64,000 bases of DNA, from NCBI RefSeq assembly GCF_025380365.1, contig NZ_JAOCQF010000002.1, forward strand, positions 18,846-82,845. The letters are read 5' to 3'. Shown here in pieces: positions 1 through 9,378 of the stretch (positions are counted from its first letter, which is position 1; each line of letters starts with the position of its first letter). The notes under the pieces are model-generated. The model ran no database searches. It had not been told where the DNA came from and saw only the letters and a program-made list of their open reading frames with translations. Source of the stretch: Albidovulum sediminis (lineage in GTDB: Bacteria; Pseudomonadota; Alphaproteobacteria; Rhodobacterales; Rhodobacteraceae). Both the position numbers and the translations under genes were made by a program.

Positions 1-80
1 GGACGTTGATGACGGGGGTCAACCACCGGTTCCGGTCGGGCATCACGGGCCCGGGGGGGGTGGTGTTCGGCGGGCTGGGC

Positions 81-128
81 GGGGGGCGCCCCCCCCGGAC
101 CCCCGGGATATTTGGAAAAAGAAGAAGG
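81..128 (+). repeat. Dispersed intergenic repeat, copy 1
   Basis: A GC-only inverted repeat (GGGGGGC then GCCCCCC) is followed by CCGGACCCCCGGGATATTTGG and an A/G-rich arm ending GAAGAAGGA. The same layout recurs at 25831-25876 and twice at 48566-48678. Here the purine arm doubles as the ribosome binding site of cobQ. Bases 1-80 hold no gene I can assign; they may contain the tail of an upstream gene, since one frame ends in TGA at 7-9. Confidence 0.6.
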
Positions 129-138
129 AACGGGCGCG

Positions 139-1581
139 GTGAAGGCGTTGATGATCCAGGGCTGCGGCTCCAACGTGGGCAAGTCGCTTCTGGTCGCGGG
201 GCTGGCGCGGGCCGCGCGTCGGCGCGGGATGTCGGTTGCGCCCTTCAAGCCGCAGAACATGTCGAACAATGCCGCGGTCACGGTGGACGGAGGCGAAATC
301 GGGCGGGCGCAGGCCCTGCAGGCGCTGGCGGCGGGGCTGGAGCCGCACACCGACATGAATCCGGTCCTGCTCAAGCCCGAGACGGATACGGGCGCGCAGG
401 TGGTGGTGCAGGGCCGGCGGGTGGCGACGGTCCGCGCGCGCGACTACGCGGCGCTGAAGCCGCAGCTGATGGCGCCTGTGCTGGAAAGCTTCAACCGCCT
501 GAAGGCGGCCCATGACCTGATCATCGTCGAGGGCGCGGGCAGTCCCGCCGAGGTGAACCTGCGCCGGGGCGACATTGCCAACATGGGCTTTGCCCGGGCG
601 GCGGAGGTGCCGGTGGTGCTTGCGGGCGATATCGACCGCGGCGGGATCATCGCGCAGATCGTCGGCACCCAGGCGGTGCTGGAGCCGGCCGACGCGGCGA
701 TGGTCGCGGGGTTTCTTGTCAACAAGTTCCGGGGCGATCCGGCGCTTTTCGAAGACGGGTACCGGCTGATCGAGGCGCGGACGGGCTGGCGGGGGTTCGG
801 GGTCGTGCCCTACTTTCCGGACGCCACCAAGCTGCCGGCCGAGGATGCGCTGGACCTCGGGGCCGGTTCGGCGGGCGGGCCGCTCCGGATCGCCTGTCTT
901 GCGCTGTCGCGCATTGCGAACTTCGATGATCTCGACCCGCTTCGGCTCGAGCCCGCGGTGAGCCTGACCATGGTCGGCGCCGGGCAGCCCGTTCCGGGCG
1001 ATGCCGCTCTGGTCATCCTGCCCGGGTCCAAGTCGACGCGCGGCGATCTGGCGTTCCTGCGCGCGCAGGGCTGGGACATCGACCTTGCCGCCCATGTCCG
1101 CCGAGGGGGGCATGTGCTGGGCATCTGCGGCGGCTACCAGATGCTCGGCCGCAGCATCGCCGACCCGGAGGGGATCGAGGGGGCGCCGGGCGAGACCGCG
1201 GGCCTCGGGCTTCTGGATGTGGACACTGTCATGACGCCCGACAAGCGGCTGACCCGGACGAGGGCGGAACATGCCGTGAGCGGCGCCCCGATGGAGGGTT
1301 ACGAGATCCATATCGGCCGTACCGACGGCCCGGGCCGGTCGCGGCCGTTCGCCCGGGTCGCAGGCGCGGGCGAGGGCGCGATGTCTGCCGACGGGCGGAT
1401 CGCCGGGAGCTATCTGCACGGCATGTTCACGGGCGACGCCTTTCGCGCGGCGTACCTGGCCGGGTTGGGGGCGCGGTCCGAGGCAGGCTATGGCGCGGAG
1501 GTGGACAGGACGCTCGATGCGCTTGCCGACCATCTGGAGGTCCATCTCGACGTCGAGGGCCTGCTGGGGCTGGCGCGCTGA
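139..1581 (+). CDS. cobQ: Cobyric acid synthase (glutamine-hydrolysing)
   Basis: Amidates the b, d, e and g carboxylates of adenosylcobyrinic acid a,c-diamide using glutamine and ATP, giving adenosylcobyric acid. The N-terminal ATPase domain carries a P-loop, GCGSNVGKS, at residues 8-16. The C-terminal class I glutaminase domain has the nucleophile Cys330 in GICGGYQ and a late His in SYLHGMF. I chose the GTG at 139 because AGAAGGA lies about ten bases upstream. That gives 480 residues, normal for CobQ. TTG at 112 would add nine residues lying inside a repeat element, and ATG at 151 is a weaker alternative. The gene converges on bluB with a gap of only eight bases. Confidence 0.96.
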   Translation: MKALMIQGCGSNVGKSLLVAGLARAARRRGMSVAPFKPQNMSNNAAVTVDGGEIGRAQALQALAAGLEPHTDMNPVLLKPETDTGAQVVVQGRRVATVRARDYAALKPQLMAPVLESFNRLKAAHDLIIVEGAGSPAEVNLRRGDIANMGFARAAEVPVVLAGDIDRGGIIAQIVGTQAVLEPADAAMVAGFLVNKFRGDPALFEDGYRLIEARTGWRGFGVVPYFPDATKLPAEDALDLGAGSAGGPLRIACLALSRIANFDDLDPLRLEPAVSLTMVGAGQPVPGDAALVILPGSKSTRGDLAFLRAQGWDIDLAAHVRRGGHVLGICGGYQMLGRSIADPEGIEGAPGETAGLGLLDVDTVMTPDKRLTRTRAEHAVSGAPMEGYEIHIGRTDGPGRSRPFARVAGAGEGAMSADGRIAGSYLHGMFTGDAFRAAYLAGLGARSEAGYGAEVDRTLDALADHLEVHLDVEGLLGLAR

Positions 1582-1589
1582 GCGCGGGC

Positions 1590-2213
1590 CTACCGCGTCG
1601 TCCAGAGGGTTGGCGCGTTTTCCTGCCAGCCTTCACGGTGCAGGAGCGGGATGTCATCCGTGCGGGCGGGCCAGCCCAGGCAGAGATAGGCGCTGAATTC
1701 CCACCCTGGAGGGGCGTCGAAAAGCCGCTCGATCACCGAAGGTCGAAGGATCGAGACCATGCCGAGGCCGAGGTTTTCGGCCCGCGCGGCCAGCCAGATC
1801 GTGTGCACCGCCATCGCGGTGGACTGGTGCAGCGTTTCGGGCATGGTCCGGCGCCCCAGCCCGCGCCCGGCCTCGGGCGCGGTTTCGGTGAAGATGGCGA
1901 GTTGCACGGGCGCCGCGTCGAGGCCGGCCAGCTTGAGCCTTGCATAGTCGGCGCGCGCATCATCGTCGTAGGACATGGCCGCTTCGGCGTTGCACTCCGC
2001 GAACTCGGCCCGGACGGCAGAGCGAAGCCCTGCATCCTCCACCCGCAAGACCCGCCACGGCCGGGCGTTGCCGACCGAAGGCGCGGCGCCCATCGCTTGC
2101 CTCAGGCGGTCCAGCACGTCTTCGGGGACCGGGTCGGTGCGAAAGTGGCGCACGTCGCGGCGCCAGCGCAGGATGCGGGAAAGGGTTTCGACATCGGCCG
2201 GCGTGAAGTCCAT
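1590..2213 (-). CDS. bluB: 5,6-dimethylbenzimidazole synthase
   Basis: BluB cannibalises reduced FMN in the presence of oxygen to make 5,6-dimethylbenzimidazole, the lower ligand base of cobalamin. The 207-residue protein shows the nitroreductase-like fold signature near the N terminus (RWRRDVRHF, residues about 17-25). Its length fits the family. The start ATG overlaps the stop of cobC by one base (TGATG), with a GGGGGAG ribosome binding site inside the end of cobC; starting further upstream would run into cobC. It is the last gene of the leftward cobalamin run. Its presence implies aerobic synthesis of the DMB base, supplied to CobT encoded a few kilobases away. Confidence 0.94.
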   Translation of the reverse strand: MDFTPADVETLSRILRWRRDVRHFRTDPVPEDVLDRLRQAMGAAPSVGNARPWRVLRVEDAGLRSAVRAEFAECNAEAAMSYDDDARADYARLKLAGLDAAPVQLAIFTETAPEAGRGLGRRTMPETLHQSTAMAVHTIWLAARAENLGLGMVSILRPSVIERLFDAPPGWEFSAYLCLGWPARTDDIPLLHREGWQENAPTLWTTR

Positions 2214-3187
2214 CAGGCTCCCCCGTGCGCAAGGGCATCTTCCAGCGCCGACCATTCCCCGTGCGAGCCTGGCAGCCCGAGCCGGAGCCAGCCGGCCCGA
2301 TAGGGAAACGCCCGTGACCAGATCCGGGACCGTGCCAGCAGCGCCTGTGCGCGGATGGCATCGCCGGTTTCATAAAGGCGGAAGAGAGCGGTCCCGCCTT
2401 CGCATCGCCAGCCCGCGCCTTCGGCGAGGGCGTCAAGGCGAAGGACCTCGGCGGAAAGCCGCGCGGCGGTGCGGGCGGCCCAAGGCCGGTCCCGGAGGGC
2501 GGTGCAGCCCACGGCGATCGCCGCGCCCGACACCGGCCAGGGGCCGGCCATCTCGGCCAGCGCCGCGATCTCGGACCCGTCGCCCAGGATGAAACCGAGG
2601 CGCAGGCCGGCAAGGCCATAGAACTTGCCGAAGGAGCGCAGCACGATCAGGCCCTGACGGTCGGCATGCGGGGCGACCGACAGCTCGGGATAGGGGTCGG
2701 CGAAACTTTCGTCCACCACCAGCCGCTTCACCTGCCCGGCGAGCGCCAGCAAATGGTCTGGCGCCACCATGCGGCCGTCGGGGTTGTTCGGGTTGACGAT
2801 GACGGCAAGATCGGCGCCGGCAAGGGCCGCGGCGCTGCCCACCTCCTCGACCTTCCAGCCGGCGGCGCGAAGGGCGGCGGCGTGCTCGTTGTAGGTGGGG
2901 GCGAGAACCCGGGCGAGGCCGGGCGGCGAGAGGCGCGGGATCATCTGGATCGCGGCCTGGGCGCCCGCGACCGGCAGGATCGCGGCGGGCGCGGCGTAGG
3001 CCTGCCGTGCCGCGTCGGCCAGCCGATCCAGCGCGTCGCGCGTCGGCAGGTCGGTCCAGGCGCCGCGCGGCAGGGGCGGCAGCGGGTAGGGAACACGGTT
3101 GATCCCGGTCGAAAGGTCGATCCAGTCGTCGCGCCGGCCGCCGAAGGTCGCCACGGCGTGATCGAGGTTGCCGCCATGATCCCTCAT
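2213..3187 (-). CDS. cobC: Threonine-phosphate decarboxylase (PLP enzyme)
   Basis: A class I/II aminotransferase-fold PLP enzyme that decarboxylates L-threonine O-3-phosphate to (R)-1-amino-2-propanol O-2-phosphate, the linker of the nucleotide loop. The 324 residues include NPNNPDGR at 132-139, a PLP-contacting Asp159 and the Schiff-base lysine Lys188 in SFGKFYG. The ATG overlaps the stop of cobD by four bases (ATGA), and its own stop overlaps bluB, so translation is probably coupled. The name follows the Pseudomonas denitrificans/alphaproteobacterial scheme; the Salmonella equivalent is called CobD. Its substrate would be made by the kinase encoded two genes upstream. Confidence 0.93.
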   Translation of the reverse strand: MRDHGGNLDHAVATFGGRRDDWIDLSTGINRVPYPLPPLPRGAWTDLPTRDALDRLADAARQAYAAPAAILPVAGAQAAIQMIPRLSPPGLARVLAPTYNEHAAALRAAGWKVEEVGSAAALAGADLAVIVNPNNPDGRMVAPDHLLALAGQVKRLVVDESFADPYPELSVAPHADRQGLIVLRSFGKFYGLAGLRLGFILGDGSEIAALAEMAGPWPVSGAAIAVGCTALRDRPWAARTAARLSAEVLRLDALAEGAGWRCEGGTALFRLYETGDAIRAQALLARSRIWSRAFPYRAGWLRLGLPGSHGEWSALEDALAHGGA

Positions 3188-4137
3188 CCCAGGAGCGCCC
3201 CGATGGCCCAGAGGGTCACAGTCACGGCAAGGATTGCAGCAACCGCCCGGTGGAACAGGGCCAGCCCCCGCGCGAGGTCCGAGGGCAGCGGATTGCGGGC
3301 AGCGCCATTCACCCACGGCTCTTCCGCGATGCGGTCGGCGTAGACGCGCGGACCCGACAGGCGGACGTCCAGCGCGCCGGCCATCGCCGCCTCGGGCCAG
3401 CCCGCGTTCGGCGAGCGGTGGTGGCGCGCGTCGCGCAGCATGACCGCGACGGCTGCTTGCCAGCGGCCGGACACCGCCGCAAGGATAAGCCCCGTAAGCC
3501 GAGCGGGGATCAGGTTGGCCACATCGTCGATGCGTGCCGCCGCCCAGCCGAAGGCTTCGTGGCGCGGGGTGCGGTGCCCGATCATCGAATCGAGCGTGTT
3601 CACGGCCTTGTAGCCGACGATGCCGGGCAGGCCGAAGACCAGGCCCCAGAACCACGGCGCGACGACCCCGTCGGAGGCGTTCTCCGATAGGCTTTCCAGC
3701 GCGGCACGGGCCACGCCCGCCTCGTCCAGCCGGTTCGGGTCGCGCCCGACGATCATCGCGACAGCCGCCCGCGCGCCGGCGAGGTCGCCGGCCGCAAGGG
3801 GGCGGGCGACGGCGGCCACGTGGTCGTGCAGTGATCGCGTGGCCAGGAAGGGCCAGATCAGCAACCCCTCGACAACGACGCCGGCCCAGCCTGCGGGCAG
3901 AAGGCTGCGCACGACGATGGCGCACTCGACCGCGACGCCGATCACCGCCAGCGCGGCGAACAGTCCGGCGATGCGCCTCCGCCCCGCACCGGTTTCCTCA
4001 AGGTTGAGCCACCGGTCGAGCCAGTCGATCAGGCGGCCAAGCCAGGTCACCGGGTGGCCGATCGCGCGGAAGAGCGGCGCAGGCCAGCCCAGCGCCGCAT
4101 CGACCAGAATGGCCACGATCATCGCACTCATCGTCAT
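3184..4137 (-). CDS. cobD: Adenosylcobinamide-phosphate synthase, membrane protein
   Basis: CobD/CbiB joins adenosylcobyric acid and aminopropanol phosphate to give adenosylcobinamide phosphate at the cytoplasmic membrane. The 317-residue protein opens with a hydrophobic segment (MIVAILVDAALG), continues with the family hallmark GHPVTWLGRLI, and has further membrane segments near residues 55-75 and at the C terminus. The ASDGVVAP stretch is also typical. The chosen ATG forms an ATGA overlap with the preceding kinase gene; a second in-frame ATG lies two codons later. It sits between the genes making and using aminopropanol phosphate. Confidence 0.94.
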   Translation of the reverse strand: MTMSAMIVAILVDAALGWPAPLFRAIGHPVTWLGRLIDWLDRWLNLEETGAGRRRIAGLFAALAVIGVAVECAIVVRSLLPAGWAGVVVEGLLIWPFLATRSLHDHVAAVARPLAAGDLAGARAAVAMIVGRDPNRLDEAGVARAALESLSENASDGVVAPWFWGLVFGLPGIVGYKAVNTLDSMIGHRTPRHEAFGWAAARIDDVANLIPARLTGLILAAVSGRWQAAVAVMLRDARHHRSPNAGWPEAAMAGALDVRLSGPRVYADRIAEEPWVNGAARNPLPSDLARGLALFHRAVAAILAVTVTLWAIGALLG

Positions 4138-4961
4138 CCCCCCGGGCATCCCCCCGCGCGAAAGCGGACCAGTCCGCGAAAGCCGGCCGCGCGAAGCCGC
4201 CCCGCCCAGTCTTCCGGTACCGTCCGCGGCGCAAATAGCAGGGCGCGCGCCGCACCGGTATGGGCAATCGCATGGCCAAGGGCGCCAAGTTCGCGGGCAA
4301 TCGCTTCGGTAGGGTCGGCGTCCGGCCCGCGCAGGGCCAGGGTTCGGCGGGCGGCCTCGCTGCTGAGGCCCGCAAGCGCTGTCCGGTCGCCTGCCGCTGC
4401 GGCCGACTGCCAGTGCGGCCAAAGGTCCGAGATGTCGGCGAAATCCGAGTCGCGCGGATCGGTCCTGCGCACCGGGCCGAAAAATCCTCCGACGACATCG
4501 AAGACGGGTAGCGGCGCCGTTGCCGCGACGATCTCGCCCTTTCGGGACGCCCACAAAAGCCGCTCGGGCGCATCGAACATCGTCGGGTCGCTGGCGCCTT
4601 CGCAGGCGATGCAGGCGCGGGCGAGCGTCAGCTCGTCCCCCGCCCAGCCCGCAAGCCGCGCCAGCGCGACGAGGGCCGCGGTCGAGGCGCCCGAGCCACC
4701 ACCAAGCGGCATGGCGGCGCGCAGGGAAAACCGCCCGTGTCGCGGCAACTCCAGCGCCGCCAGAAGCCGCCGGGCCCGCAAAGGCGTGACAAGTCGCTGG
4801 CCGTGGCCGTGGACCTGCAGGCCGCATCCGGCACGATACCGGCCCGAAACGCCCAGAACGGGGCACGGCAGCGTGACCAGCACCACCGGACCCGAAGGCC
4901 CGAACCTCCCCTGCAGCAGTTCGCCGAAGTGACCCGTGACGCAGGTTTCGCGCCGTGTCAT
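4134..4961 (-). CDS. bluE: GHMP-type L-threonine kinase (BluE/PduX-like)
   Basis: Predicted to phosphorylate L-threonine to L-threonine O-3-phosphate, the substrate of the decarboxylase encoded two genes downstream. The 275 residues begin with a PduX-like CVTGHFGELLQG segment and carry a GHMP-kinase ATP loop, PLGGGSGAST, at residues 85-94. Rhodobacterales are known to use a kinase named BluE for this step in place of enterobacterial PduX, and the operon position fits. I assign the symbol by context and family; I could not align it to a characterised BluE. Both ends overlap neighbouring genes by four bases. Confidence 0.78.
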   Translation of the reverse strand: MTRRETCVTGHFGELLQGRFGPSGPVVLVTLPCPVLGVSGRYRAGCGLQVHGHGQRLVTPLRARRLLAALELPRHGRFSLRAAMPLGGGSGASTAALVALARLAGWAGDELTLARACIACEGASDPTMFDAPERLLWASRKGEIVAATAPLPVFDVVGGFFGPVRRTDPRDSDFADISDLWPHWQSAAAAGDRTALAGLSSEAARRTLALRGPDADPTEAIARELGALGHAIAHTGAARALLFAPRTVPEDWAGRLRAAGFRGLVRFRAGGCPGG

Positions 4962-5536
4962 GCCAGGGTCCAGTTGACGGCGATCACGCTGTAGCCGCCT
5001 GCCGCAAGCGGCCGCAGCCGCGTGACGGAGAGGGGGGCAACCTCAAAGGCCAGGGCTGCGGCCACGTCGCCAAGGGCCTGCGCCAGGGCCGCGCGCACGA
5101 TGCCCGCGTGGGCGACGACGGCCACCCGGCCTACGCTTGCCGCCGCAAGCTCGATGGCGGGGCCTGCGCGGGCGCAGAGATCGGCGAAGCTTTCGCCGCC
5201 CGGCGGGCGGTGTGCGGCCAGCGCCGACCCGCTCAACGGCCCCAGGTCGGGAAGGTCGGTCAGCGCGCGCCCCTCCCATTCCCCGAAATCCTGCTCCCAG
5301 AGCGCGGCATCCTCTTTCGCGCTCCGGCCCGGCCAGAGCGCATCCAGCGTTTGCCGGCATCGCAAGGCCGGGCTGACCCTCAGGTGATCCGGAACCCCCA
5401 GCATGCGGCCCAGTCGCGCGAGGTCGGCCGGTTTCCCCAGATCCGCGGGCACGTCGGTTCGCCCGCACAGACGCCCGCCAGCCAGCGCCGGTGCATGCCG
5501 TATCAGGATCAACTCTGTCGCCCGCCGGTCGCCCAC
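4958..5536 (-). CDS. Histidine phosphatase, probable alpha-ribazole phosphatase
   Basis: A phosphoglycerate-mutase-like histidine phosphatase in a cobalamin operon. By analogy with enterobacterial CobC it may remove the phosphate from alpha-ribazole 5'-phosphate or adenosylcobalamin 5'-phosphate. The N terminus has LILIRHA, with the phosphorylated His, then an acid motif FGEWEG and the second active-site His in VVAHAG. The GTG at 5536 is chosen because GGGGGA precedes it by about eight bases; TTG nine codons later, directly before the LIRHA motif, is possible. Length is 192 residues. It is the first gene of the leftward run and lies 51 bases from the divergent cobU start. The family is promiscuous, so the substrate is inferred from context. 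Confidence 0.8.
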   Translation of the reverse strand: MGDRRATELILIRHAPALAGGRLCGRTDVPADLGKPADLARLGRMLGVPDHLRVSPALRCRQTLDALWPGRSAKEDAALWEQDFGEWEGRALTDLPDLGPLSGSALAAHRPPGGESFADLCARAGPAIELAAASVGRVAVVAHAGIVRAALAQALGDVAAALAFEVAPLSVTRLRPLAAGGYSVIAVNWTLA

Positions 5537-5587
5537 CGTCGCATTCCCCCTTTCGTGCCCGGCCCGTTTCTGCTTTGAGACCGAGCC

Positions 5588-6094
5588 ATGGGCAAGACGA
5601 TACTGATCACCGGGGGCGCCCGATCGGGCAAAAGCGGCATCGCCGAGACAAAGGCGCTGAGCCTTGCGCCGCGCGCGGTCTACATCGCCACGGCCGAAGT
5701 CCGGGATCACGAGATGGCCAGCCGGGTTGCCCGGCATCAGGCGCGGCGGGGGGCGGAATGGGTGACGCATCCCGAACCCCTGGACCTTGTCGGGGCGCTG
5801 CGCGCCACCGACGGGCAGGGCCCGCGGCTTGTCGACTGCCTGACGCTCTGGCTGACCAACCTCATGCTGGGCGGCCACGACTGGCAGGCCGAGGGCCGGG
5901 CGCTTGTCGACGCCTTGCACCGGCAGGCCGACCCCGTCCTCCTTGTCACCAACGAGGTCGGCGGCGGCATCGTTCCCGACAACGCCCTTGCGCGCGAGTT
6001 TCGCGATGCGGCCGGGCTTCTCAACCAATGGGTCGCGGCGGCGGCGGATGAGGTCATCCTGGCTGTCGCGGGCCTGCCCCTGAAAGTGAAATGA
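5588..6094 (+). CDS. cobU: Adenosylcobinamide kinase / guanylyltransferase
   Basis: Bifunctional CobU (CobP in the Pseudomonas scheme) phosphorylates adenosylcobinamide and transfers GMP to give adenosylcobinamide-GDP. The 168-residue protein has a P-loop, GGARSGKS, at residues 9-16 and a candidate guanylylated His50 in RVARHQARRG. The NEVGGGIVP loop near residue 122 is characteristic of the family. The next gene starts one base after its stop. It opens the rightward cobU-cobT-cobS operon. The 5537-5587 gap is too short for a cobalamin riboswitch and shows none. Confidence 0.95.
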   Translation: MGKTILITGGARSGKSGIAETKALSLAPRAVYIATAEVRDHEMASRVARHQARRGAEWVTHPEPLDLVGALRATDGQGPRLVDCLTLWLTNLMLGGHDWQAEGRALVDALHRQADPVLLVTNEVGGGIVPDNALAREFRDAAGLLNQWVAAAADEVILAVAGLPLKVK

Positions 6095-6095
6095 C

Positions 6096-7115
6096 ATGAG
6101 CCTTCCCCCGATCGCCGCACTCGCCGATATTCCTGCCCTGGCGGATACGCTGCCCGTCGAGGACAGGGCGGCAGCCGACGCCGCCCGCGCCCGCCAGAAC
6201 TCGCTGACAAAGCCGCCGGGATCGCTGGGCCGGCTGGAACAACTGGCCGAGTTCATGGCCGCCTGGCGCGGCACCGCGCGGCCCGAGATCTGGCGCGCGC
6301 AGGCGCTCGTCTTCGCGGGCAACCACGGCATCTGCGCGCAGGGCGTGAACCCCTATCCGCAGGAAGTGACCGCGCAGATGGTCGCGAATTTCGAGCGTGG
6401 GGGGGCGGCGATCAACCAGCTTTGCGCGGTCAACGGGGCTGACCTGACGGTGATCGCGCTGGAACTTGGACGCCCGACGGCGGACTTCACCGAAGGCCCG
6501 GCGATGTCGGAGACCGATTGCCTCGATGCGTTCTGGCAGGGTGCCTCGGCGGTGGACGACGGGGCGGATGTCCTTATCCTCGGCGAGATGGGGATCGGCA
6601 ACTCCACCGTCGCGGCGGCCCTCGCCTCGGCCTGCTTCGGCGGGCCGGTCGCGGAATGGGTCGGGCCCGGAACCGGGTCGGACAAGGCCGGGATCAACCG
6701 GAAGGTCGACGCGATCGAACGCGGGCTGAAGCGGCACGATGCCATCCTTGGCAACCCGATGGCGGTGCTGGCGGCGCTGGGCGGGCGCGAACAGGCGGCG
6801 ATCTGCGGCGCGGTTCTGGCCGCCCGCGCGGCGCGCATCCCGGTAATCCTCGACGGCTTCATCTGCACCGCCGCCGCCGCCGTCCTTTACGCCGCCGACA
6901 AGCGGCTGCTGGATCACTGCCTGGTCGGCCACGTCTCGGCCGAGCCCGGCCACCGCAAGCTGCTGGCGGCGATCCACAAGCGCCCCGTGCTCGAGTTCGA
7001 CATGCGCCTCGGCGAAGGCTCCGGCGCCGCACTGGCGCTGGGCATCCTGCGTGCGGCGCTGGCCTGCCACAACGGCATGGCCACCTTCGGCGAGGCCGGG
7101 GTTTCGGGGGCATGA
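6096..7115 (+). CDS. cobT: Nicotinate-nucleotide:dimethylbenzimidazole phosphoribosyltransferase
   Basis: CobT transfers the ribose phosphate of nicotinate mononucleotide to 5,6-dimethylbenzimidazole, giving alpha-ribazole 5'-phosphate, the activated lower ligand joined by CobS. The 339 residues match the family length. Visible signatures are [13 protein letters not shown] near residues 33-45, the GEMGIGNST loop near 165, and the catalytic glutamate, about residue 307, in [12 protein letters not shown]. Its start follows the cobU stop directly and its stop overlaps cobS by four bases (ATGA). It works with BluB, encoded in the neighbouring operon. Confidence 0.96.
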   Translation: MSLPPIAALADIPALADTLPVEDRAAADAARARQNSLTKPPGSLGRLEQLAEFMAAWRGTARPEIWRAQALVFAGNHGICAQGVNPYPQEVTAQMVANFERGGAAINQLCAVNGADLTVIALELGRPTADFTEGPAMSETDCLDAFWQGASAVDDGADVLILGEMGIGNSTVAAALASACFGGPVAEWVGPGTGSDKAGINRKVDAIERGLKRHDAILGNPMAVLAALGGREQAAICGAVLAARAARIPVILDGFICTAAAAVLYAADKRLLDHCLVGHVSAEPGHRKLLAAIHKRPVLEFDMRLGEGSGAALALGILRAALACHNGMATFGEAGVSGA

Positions 7116-7873
7116 ACGGCGGCGGCGACCCCGCCCGGCGGCGCGAGGAGCTGCGCCTGGCGCTGATGCTGCTTACGCGCCTGCCGGTCGGCCGGATCGC
7201 AGGCACCGCTCCGTCGATGGCGGCCTCGGCCTGGGCCTGGCCGATCGCCGGCCTTGTCGTCGGGTTCCTCGCGGCGCTGGCCCTTGCGCTCGCGTTGGGC
7301 GCCGGGCTGCCGCCCCTGGCCGCGGCGATCCTTGCCCTCGCGGTCTCGGCGCTGGCCACTGGGGCGATGCACGAGGACGGGCTGGCCGATCTTGCCGACG
7401 GGTTCGGCGGGGGGGCCACCCGCGACCGCAAGCTGGAGATCATGCGCGACAGCCGCATCGGCAGCTACGGAGTTGTCGCCCTGGTGCTGTCCCTGGGCTT
7501 CCGGGCTACGGCGATTGCCGCGCTCGCCCCCGCCGGTGCGGGCTGGGCGCTGGTCGCGATGGCGGCGGCCAGTCGGGCAACCATGCCTGCCGCTCTGGCC
7601 CTGATGCCGCCGGCCCGCCCGGACGGCCTTGGACGTGCCGCCGCGACGGAAGAGGTGCCCGCGCTGCCGGCCGCGGTCCTCGGGTTTGTCTGCCTGCTTC
7701 CGCTGGGTGTATTCGCAGCCCTCGCCATGGCCCTTTCGATCAGCCTTGCCGCGCTTGCCCTCGGCCTCCTCGCCCGCCGGCAGATCGGCGGGCAGACCGG
7801 CGACGTTCTGGGCGCCATGCAGCAGGCGGGGGAAATCGCGGGTTGGGCGGCGCTCATGGCCCTGTCGGTCTGA
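7112..7873 (+). CDS. cobS: Cobalamin 5'-phosphate synthase, membrane protein
   Basis: CobS (CobV in the Pseudomonas scheme) condenses adenosylcobinamide-GDP with alpha-ribazole phosphate in the membrane. The 253 residues contain LLTRLPVG near the start, the metal-binding stretch [16 protein letters not shown] near residues 87-102, and DSRIGSYG near 112-119, all family hallmarks, plus several strongly hydrophobic helices. The ATG overlaps the cobT stop (ATGA). It is the last gene of the operon; 123 bases separate it from the next gene. Confidence 0.95.
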   Translation: MNGGGDPARRREELRLALMLLTRLPVGRIAGTAPSMAASAWAWPIAGLVVGFLAALALALALGAGLPPLAAAILALAVSALATGAMHEDGLADLADGFGGGATRDRKLEIMRDSRIGSYGVVALVLSLGFRATAIAALAPAGAGWALVAMAAASRATMPAALALMPPARPDGLGRAAATEEVPALPAAVLGFVCLLPLGVFAALAMALSISLAALALGLLARRQIGGQTGDVLGAMQQAGEIAGWAALMALSV

Positions 7874-7947
7874 CGGACCGGAATTTCATCAAACGGCGCC
7901 CGCCTCGGATTCCCGGTTTTCATGGGCCTGCCGGAATGCCCCTTTAT

Positions 7948-7959
7948 TTTTGATCAAAA
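7948..7959. promoter_or_regulatory. Perfect 12-bp palindrome in an AT-rich patch
   Basis: TTTTGATCAAAA is a perfect dyad within an A/T run that contrasts with the surrounding GC-rich DNA. It lies 38 bases upstream of the aminotransferase start. It looks like an operator for the aminotransferase/ligase pair. The spacing does not fit an Fnr-type TTGAT-N4-ATCAA site, and the cognate regulator is unknown. Confidence 0.4.
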
Positions 7960-7996
7960 TTTTGCCACAAGCGGGGCGACCTGTGAGGAGAGTCGC

Positions 7997-9370
7997 ATGG
8001 CCCCGAAATCCGACACGATCGCCGGCGTGAACCGCGACCGCCTTCAAGCTTTCGCCGAGCGCGAGCAGCGCCGCTTTGCTCAGTCGCGTCCGAAGACGCG
8101 AAAGGCTTTGGAAAAAGGGGCGGAGACCTATCTGGACGGGGTGCCGATGCACTGGATGCGGGACTGGCCGATGCCCTTCCCGATGCTGGTCGCCGAGGCC
8201 CGCGGCGCCCGCCTGACCGACCTGGACGGCTACGGGATCGACGATTTCTGCCTGGGCGACACCGGGTCGATGTTCGGCCATTCGCCGGCCCCGGTCGCAA
8301 AGGCGATCCGCAAGCAGGCCCGGAACGGCCTGACCTACATGCTGCCGACCGAGGCCGCGCTGAAGGCCGGCCGGCTTCTGACCAACCGCTTCGGCGATTT
8401 CCGCTGGCAGATCGCCACGACGGCGACGGACGCCAACCGCTTTTCGCTCCGTGTCGCCCGGGCGGTGACCGGCAGGCCCAAGGTCCTTGTCTTCAACGGC
8501 TGCTACCACGGCACCGTCGATGACGCGATGGTCGAACTGCATGATGGCAAGACCCGGTCGCGCCCCGGCCTGGTCGGGCAGGTCACGGACCTGTCGACGC
8601 TGGCCGTTTCCTGCGAGTTCAATGATCTTTCCGGGGTCGAGGCGGCGCTGACGCGCGGCGATGTCGCGGCGATCCTGACCGAGCCCGTGATGACCAATTC
8701 CTGCATGGTCCTGCCCGCGCCGGGCTTTCACGAAGGCTTGCGCGAACTGGCCACGAAGCACGGCGCGCTTCTGATCATCGACGAGACGCACACGATCTCC
8801 TCCGGTCTTGGCGGCTATACGGCGGTGCACGGGCTCGACCCCGACATCTTCGTCGTCGGCAAGTGCGTGGCGGGGGGCATGCCCACCGCGGTCTGGGGCC
8901 TGCGTCCGAAGGTGGCCGAGGCGTTTCGCGCCTATGACAAGAAACGCGCGCCGGGCCACTCCGGCATGGGCACGACGCTTTCGGCCAACCCGATGCAGTT
9001 CGCCTGCCTGGTCGCGAACCTGTCCGAGGTGATGACCGCGAAGAACTACGCCCACATGGAAAAGGGCGCCGCGCGGCTGCACGCGGGCCTGTCGGCGGTG
9101 ATCGAAAAGCACAAGGCGCCCTGGCATGTCGTCCGCGTCGGCGCGCGGGTGGAGTTCATCTGCGCCCCCGGCCCGCTGAACAACGGGAGCGAGGCGGCGG
9201 GTGCCCATGTGCACGCGGTCGAGGCGGCGGTGCACACCGGGCTTCTGAACCGCGGCTGCCTGATCGCGCCGTTCCACAACATGATGCTGGTCAGCCCCGT
9301 AACGAAGAAACGCCAGATCGACCGGCTTGTCGGCGCCTTCGACGAAATCATGACCGAACTTTTCGCCTGA
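7997..9370 (+). CDS. Class III PLP aminotransferase (GSA-aminotransferase-like)
   Basis: A fold-type I, class III aminotransferase of 457 residues. The family hallmarks are FNGCYHGTVDD (residues 167-177), the PLP aspartate Asp262 in IIDETHT and the Schiff-base lysine Lys289 in VVGKCVAGG. It is longer than glutamate-1-semialdehyde aminomutase and lies beside a glutamine-synthetase-like ligase, so a catabolic role on an amine or amino acid is more likely than tetrapyrrole synthesis. The substrate cannot be read from the sequence. The ATG at 7997 has AGGAGA at good spacing. An upstream in-frame start would run through the palindromic operator. Confidence 0.85.
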   Translation: MAPKSDTIAGVNRDRLQAFAEREQRRFAQSRPKTRKALEKGAETYLDGVPMHWMRDWPMPFPMLVAEARGARLTDLDGYGIDDFCLGDTGSMFGHSPAPVAKAIRKQARNGLTYMLPTEAALKAGRLLTNRFGDFRWQIATTATDANRFSLRVARAVTGRPKVLVFNGCYHGTVDDAMVELHDGKTRSRPGLVGQVTDLSTLAVSCEFNDLSGVEAALTRGDVAAILTEPVMTNSCMVLPAPGFHEGLRELATKHGALLIIDETHTISSGLGGYTAVHGLDPDIFVVGKCVAGGMPTAVWGLRPKVAEAFRAYDKKRAPGHSGMGTTLSANPMQFACLVANLSEVMTAKNYAHMEKGAARLHAGLSAVIEKHKAPWHVVRVGARVEFICAPGPLNNGSEAAGAHVHAVEAAVHTGLLNRGCLIAPFHNMMLVSPVTKKRQIDRLVGAFDEIMTELFA

Positions 9371-9378
9371 GAGATACA

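Noticed and set aside
43-1545. Long antisense frame over cobQ
   Set aside because: cobQ on the plus strand has the P-loop and glutaminase Cys in register; the antisense product has no motif.
5537-5587. Cobalamin riboswitch between the two cobalamin operons
   Set aside because: The gap is 51 bases and shows no B12-box; too short for the aptamer.
7941-7965. Fnr/Anr-type box at the AT-rich patch before the aminotransferase gene
   Set aside because: The sequence has TTGATC directly joined to AAAA; the required four-base spacer between TTGAT and ATCAA halves is missing.
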